The notes under the pieces were generated by a model. It saw only the letters and a list, made by a program, of their open reading frames with translations, was not told where the DNA came from and did not search any database. Shown here piece after piece: positions 37,627 to 39,638 of a stretch of DNA of 39,638 bases (position 1 is its first letter; every line of letters starts with the position of its first letter). Source of the DNA: Methylococcaceae bacterium (GTDB taxonomy: Bacteria; Pseudomonadota; Gammaproteobacteria; Methylococcales; Methylococcaceae); NCBI GenBank assembly GCA_902812445.1, contig CADDZF010000012.1, forward strand, positions 1 to 39,638, in the 5' to 3' direction. The position numbers were made by a program, and so were the translations under genes.

Positions 37627-38045
37627 GGTTACCTCTCCTCTGCTTATGGAATGGCAACCGTCGGCGTTGCAACCAATGTGCCCAGCGCGGGAACATCAGT
37701 GGCCTCGGGTGTCATTCACTACCGCGGCCGCCAGCTGAGAGCCTGTCCCGGCGGGCCGTTTGCCCCGGCTGCCAAAGGGTTTGTAAAGCCGCCAGGACAA
37801 TGATTACGTGAAGTCGAATGCCTTCCGGATACGCCCTTCGGTCGGCAGCCCAGCGCGTCGATCCTCTACCGTCAGCCTCGTAAAGTTTACAGCGCGATCG
37901 GTAAGTCTTACCGGTCCAGTGGCCTCAAAGCGCTATACCGCAATTTGCTCGCGGCCAGCATGACGATCGATCGGCTTTCCACATCGCTTGGCATGGATGC
38001 TGTTACCCAGTAACGCATATCCCTAGCAACATTCAGGAGCATTCC
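37627..38045. other. 419-base intergenic region, possible gene remnant
   Basis: I cannot support a gene here. The csp3 promoter must lie at the left end. Between 37804 and 38013 a 69-codon frame is open on the plus strand but lacks a start and ribosome binding site. Its first residues (EVECLPDTPFGRQPS) faintly recall the start of methylthioadenosine phosphorylases, but the rest does not follow. It may be a decayed gene or chance. The last 30 bases carry the AGGAG of the entericidin gene. Confidence 0.3.
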
Positions 38046-38177
38046 ATGCGAAACAAACTGTTGGCCTTCATGGCCTTGCTCGTGCTAATGATTGATTTAA
38101 GCGCGTGCAACACCGTACGCGGCGTTGGCCGCGACGTTGAGAAAGGTGGAGAAGCGATACAGAAATCAACTCGCTAA
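38046..38177 (+). CDS. ecnB: entericidin-like small lipoprotein
   Basis: A 43-residue protein, short enough to be missed by length filters. The N-terminus MRNKLLAFMALLVLMIDLSA followed by Cys 21 is a lipoprotein signal with lipobox LSAC. The mature part CNTVRGVGRDVEKGGEAIQK matches the EcnA/EcnB family (CNTxRGxGxDxxxxGxAI). AGGAG stands eight bases before ATG 38046. Family members are tiny outer or inner membrane lipoproteins tied to envelope stress and stationary phase; whether this one is a toxin/antidote is unknown, and there is only one copy. It sits alone between csp3 and pyrD. Confidence 0.88.
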   Translation: MRNKLLAFMALLVLMIDLSACNTVRGVGRDVEKGGEAIQKSTR

Positions 38178-38358
38178 GTGGTGCAGTATCGAAAGACCTC
38201 GCCCGTAGAGCGGCGTCTGGCCCGAGGGGATCTGGGATCGGCCGTCGCTTGATGGCGCGCTCGGCTGAGGCGATTCCACTCCGTTTTGGGGCGAGGTTCT
38301 GCGCCGCTGGCGCCCGAGTGGGAACGGTCTTTAGCTTGAGTTGTGGGAACGACTGCAC

Positions 38359-39381
38359 GTGATCAAGCCTTTTGAGGTGATACGTCCAATCCTGTTTCAA
38401 CTGGACCCCGAGCGATCGCACGAGTGGTCACTCAAAATGCTGAACCTCTGCTGGCGAGCCGGCATCCGGCTTTCCGGCAGCCACACCACACGGCCGCGGC
38501 AAGTGATGGGCCTCGAATTTTGCAACCCGCTAGGGCTTGCCGCCGGTATGGACAAGAATGGCGACTACATCGATGCGCTGGCGAATTTGGGTTTCGGGTT
38601 CATCGAAGTCGGCACGGTGACGCCTCGACCGCAGCCGGGCAATCCCCGGCCGCGGCTGTTCAGACTGCCGGCCGCGCAAGCGATCATCAATCGGATGGGG
38701 TTTAACAACCGAGGAATCGACTATCTCCTGGAGCGGGTCAAGCAGGCGAACTACAAGGGCATACTGGGCATCAATATCGGCAAGAATGCGGATACGCCGA
38801 TGGCGCGGGCAGCCGAGGACTATCTGCTCGGATTGAGAAAAGTCTACCCGCTCGCCAGTTACGTCGCGATCAATATCTCCTCACCGAATACGAAGGACCT
38901 GCGTCAATTGCAAAACGCCCAGGAAATGTGCCGACTGCTGCAGCTCCTCAAGGCCGAACAGTCGCATCTGCAGACGATACATCGGAAGTACGTGCCTCTG
39001 GTCGTCAAACTTGCACCCGATCTCGACGATGATGAGATTAGAAACATCGCCGCGCTGTTGCTCGACCTACAGATTGACGGCGTGATTGCGACCAACACGA
39101 CGGTTTCGCGCGAAGATGTTGCAGGCCTGCCATGTGCAGGGGAAGTCGGAGGCCTGAGCGGCAGGCCGCTGAGACGGCAAGCGAACCGGATCATTGCCCA
39201 GCTCGCTGTTGAGCTCGGAAAAAAAATTCCTATTATCGGCGTCGGGGGCGTTGTCAGCGGGGATGATGCCGTCGAAAAGCTCCGCGCCGGCGCTAGCCTG
39301 GTACAAATCTACAGCGGCCTGATTTATCGAGGTCCAGGTCTAATTGAAGAAGCGAAAGTCGCGATCGAAAATGCCTCATGA
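38359..39381 (+). CDS. pyrD: dihydroorotate dehydrogenase (quinone), class 2
   Basis: A membrane-associated FMN enzyme of about 340 residues. The N-terminal helix IRPILFQLDPERSHEWSLK is the class 2 membrane-contact region. NPLGLAAGMDKNGDYIDAL and FGFIEVGTVTPRPQPGNPRPR are signature strands. INRMGFNNRG and NISSPNTKDLR hold FMN and substrate contacts; the Ser of NISSPNT is the class 2 catalytic base. GVGGVVSGDDAVEKLRAGAS near the end binds FMN phosphate. It oxidises dihydroorotate to orotate and feeds electrons to ubiquinone. GTG 38359 is preferred because GGGA lies ten bases upstream and family members begin there; the frame is open to TTG 38341. It is followed by pmoC after about 140 bases. 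Confidence 0.95.
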   Translation: MIKPFEVIRPILFQLDPERSHEWSLKMLNLCWRAGIRLSGSHTTRPRQVMGLEFCNPLGLAAGMDKNGDYIDALANLGFGFIEVGTVTPRPQPGNPRPRLFRLPAAQAIINRMGFNNRGIDYLLERVKQANYKGILGINIGKNADTPMARAAEDYLLGLRKVYPLASYVAINISSPNTKDLRQLQNAQEMCRLLQLLKAEQSHLQTIHRKYVPLVVKLAPDLDDDEIRNIAALLLDLQIDGVIATNTTVSREDVAGLPCAGEVGGLSGRPLRRQANRIIAQLAVELGKKIPIIGVGGVVSGDDAVEKLRAGASLVQIYSGLIYRGPGLIEEAKVAIENAS

Positions 39382-39524
39382 AAGCATCGCTTTTTCGTAT
39401 TCCTGCCCTCTCTCTCGCGTGCTCGACGGATGATAAATTTTTCTATTCAGTGCAGGTGCGCGGGAATTTTTTCAGCAGCCTCGTGTCCTATTTACGCCCA
39501 ATAATTCATTTGGAGGTAGTAAAA
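39382..39524 (+). promoter_or_regulatory. leader region of the pmo operon
   Basis: This gap between pyrD and pmoC should hold the pmo promoter. AAAGC (39381-39385) and GCTTT (39389-39393), followed by two more T, form a weak stem that could end pyrD transcription. Downstream the sequence becomes AT-rich (GATAAATTTTTCTATTCA). CTCGAC at about 39421 followed by TATTCA after 16 bases is the best, still poor, sigma-70 match. I saw no sigma-54 -24/-12 pair. A strong Shine-Dalgarno GGAGGT is at 39512-39517. Confidence 0.4.
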
Positions 39525-39638
39525 ATGGCTGCAACAAGTCAATCCGTTGTCACGGGCGTGGAAGGAGAAAAAGACCAACCGTTGTTGAATCTCAAATGGC
39601 TGGCCTTTGCCTTCTCCATCTACACCGTGTTTTACATC
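39525..39638 (+). CDS. pmoC: particulate methane monooxygenase subunit C (start only)
   Basis: The first 38 codons are visible before the window ends. A charged N-terminal tail beginning MAATSQ is followed by PLLNLKWLAFAFSIYTVFYI. This closely matches Methylococcus PmoC, where MAAT starts the protein and LLDKKWLTFALAIYTVFYL opens the first membrane helix (from memory). GGAGGT seven bases before the ATG is a near-perfect Shine-Dalgarno, as expected for one of the most highly made proteins of a methanotroph. PmoC carries the metal site now implicated in methane oxidation; pmoA and pmoB should follow. AmoC (ammonia oxidisers) is a homolog, but the surrounding genes favour methane. The PxmC paralog is less likely because pxm operons start with pxmA. 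Confidence 0.88.
   Translation, partial: MAATSQSVVTGVEGEKDQPLLNLKWLAFAFSIYTVFYI

Noticed and set aside
37579-38013. Open plus-strand stretch with a faint methylthioadenosine phosphorylase-like start
   Set aside because: Only about ten residues look similar, an internal TGA divides the stretch, and the rest does not align; too weak to call a pseudogene.

Overview
The window looks like chromosomal DNA of a gammaproteobacterial methanotroph (order Methylococcales, type I/X). The strongest marker is at the right edge: an open frame with a strong ribosome binding site whose first 38 residues match the start of PmoC, a subunit of particulate methane monooxygenase. A large hopanoid locus, a CopC/CopD copper-uptake pair and a cytosolic copper-storage protein (Csp3-like) fit the same lifestyle. 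Housekeeping genes (parE/parC, coaD, rsmD, xseB-ispA-dxs, cyoE, pyrD) have a gammaproteobacterial character. I see no tRNA, rRNA, CRISPR array, insertion sequence or phage gene.

Layout. (1) 1-9.5 kb is an accessory block after the 3' end of ppc: a family 2 glycosyltransferase, a clan GH-A glycoside hydrolase, an AlkB-type membrane di-iron monooxygenase, a NodU/CmcH-type carbamoyltransferase translationally coupled to an unusual duplicated heme-oxygenase-like di-iron oxidase (HDO) protein, and a polysaccharide/lipid flippase-like transporter. Together they look like an undescribed pathway making and moving a carbamoylated, oxidised, possibly glycosylated molecule; that reading is inference. 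(2) 9.6-22.7 kb is the hopanoid locus: hpnM on the plus strand; a long minus-strand operon sqs-shc-hpnG-hpnN-hpnO-copC-copD; divergent hpnH; then apt on the minus strand. The squalene synthase is of the single-enzyme (ERG9-like) type, not HpnCDE. (3) 22.7-26 kb is xseB-ispA-dxs-apt, which supplies isoprenoid precursor and can recycle the adenine that HpnG should release. (4) 26-32 kb is parE and parC, separated by a BON/SRPBCC envelope-type protein. (5) 32-39.4 kb holds cyoE, a paired M16 protease operon running into rsmD and coaD, a YfhL-type ferredoxin, the copper-storage gene, a small entericidin-like lipoprotein missed by length cut-offs, and pyrD. (6) 39.5 kb to the end is the start of pmoC.

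How the genes work together. From dxs to hpnM/hpnN the window holds nearly a whole route: MEP entry (Dxs), farnesyl diphosphate (IspA), squalene (Sqs), hopene (Shc), adenosylhopane (HpnH), adenine removal (HpnG), 35-amination (HpnO), and transport (HpnN, HpnM). CopC/CopD are placed as the last genes of the hopanoid operon. With Csp3 and pmoC nearby, this ties membrane lipid building to copper supply for methane oxidation. Start codons were chosen from Shine-Dalgarno matches and gene overlaps. All domain assignments were made by eye from motifs.
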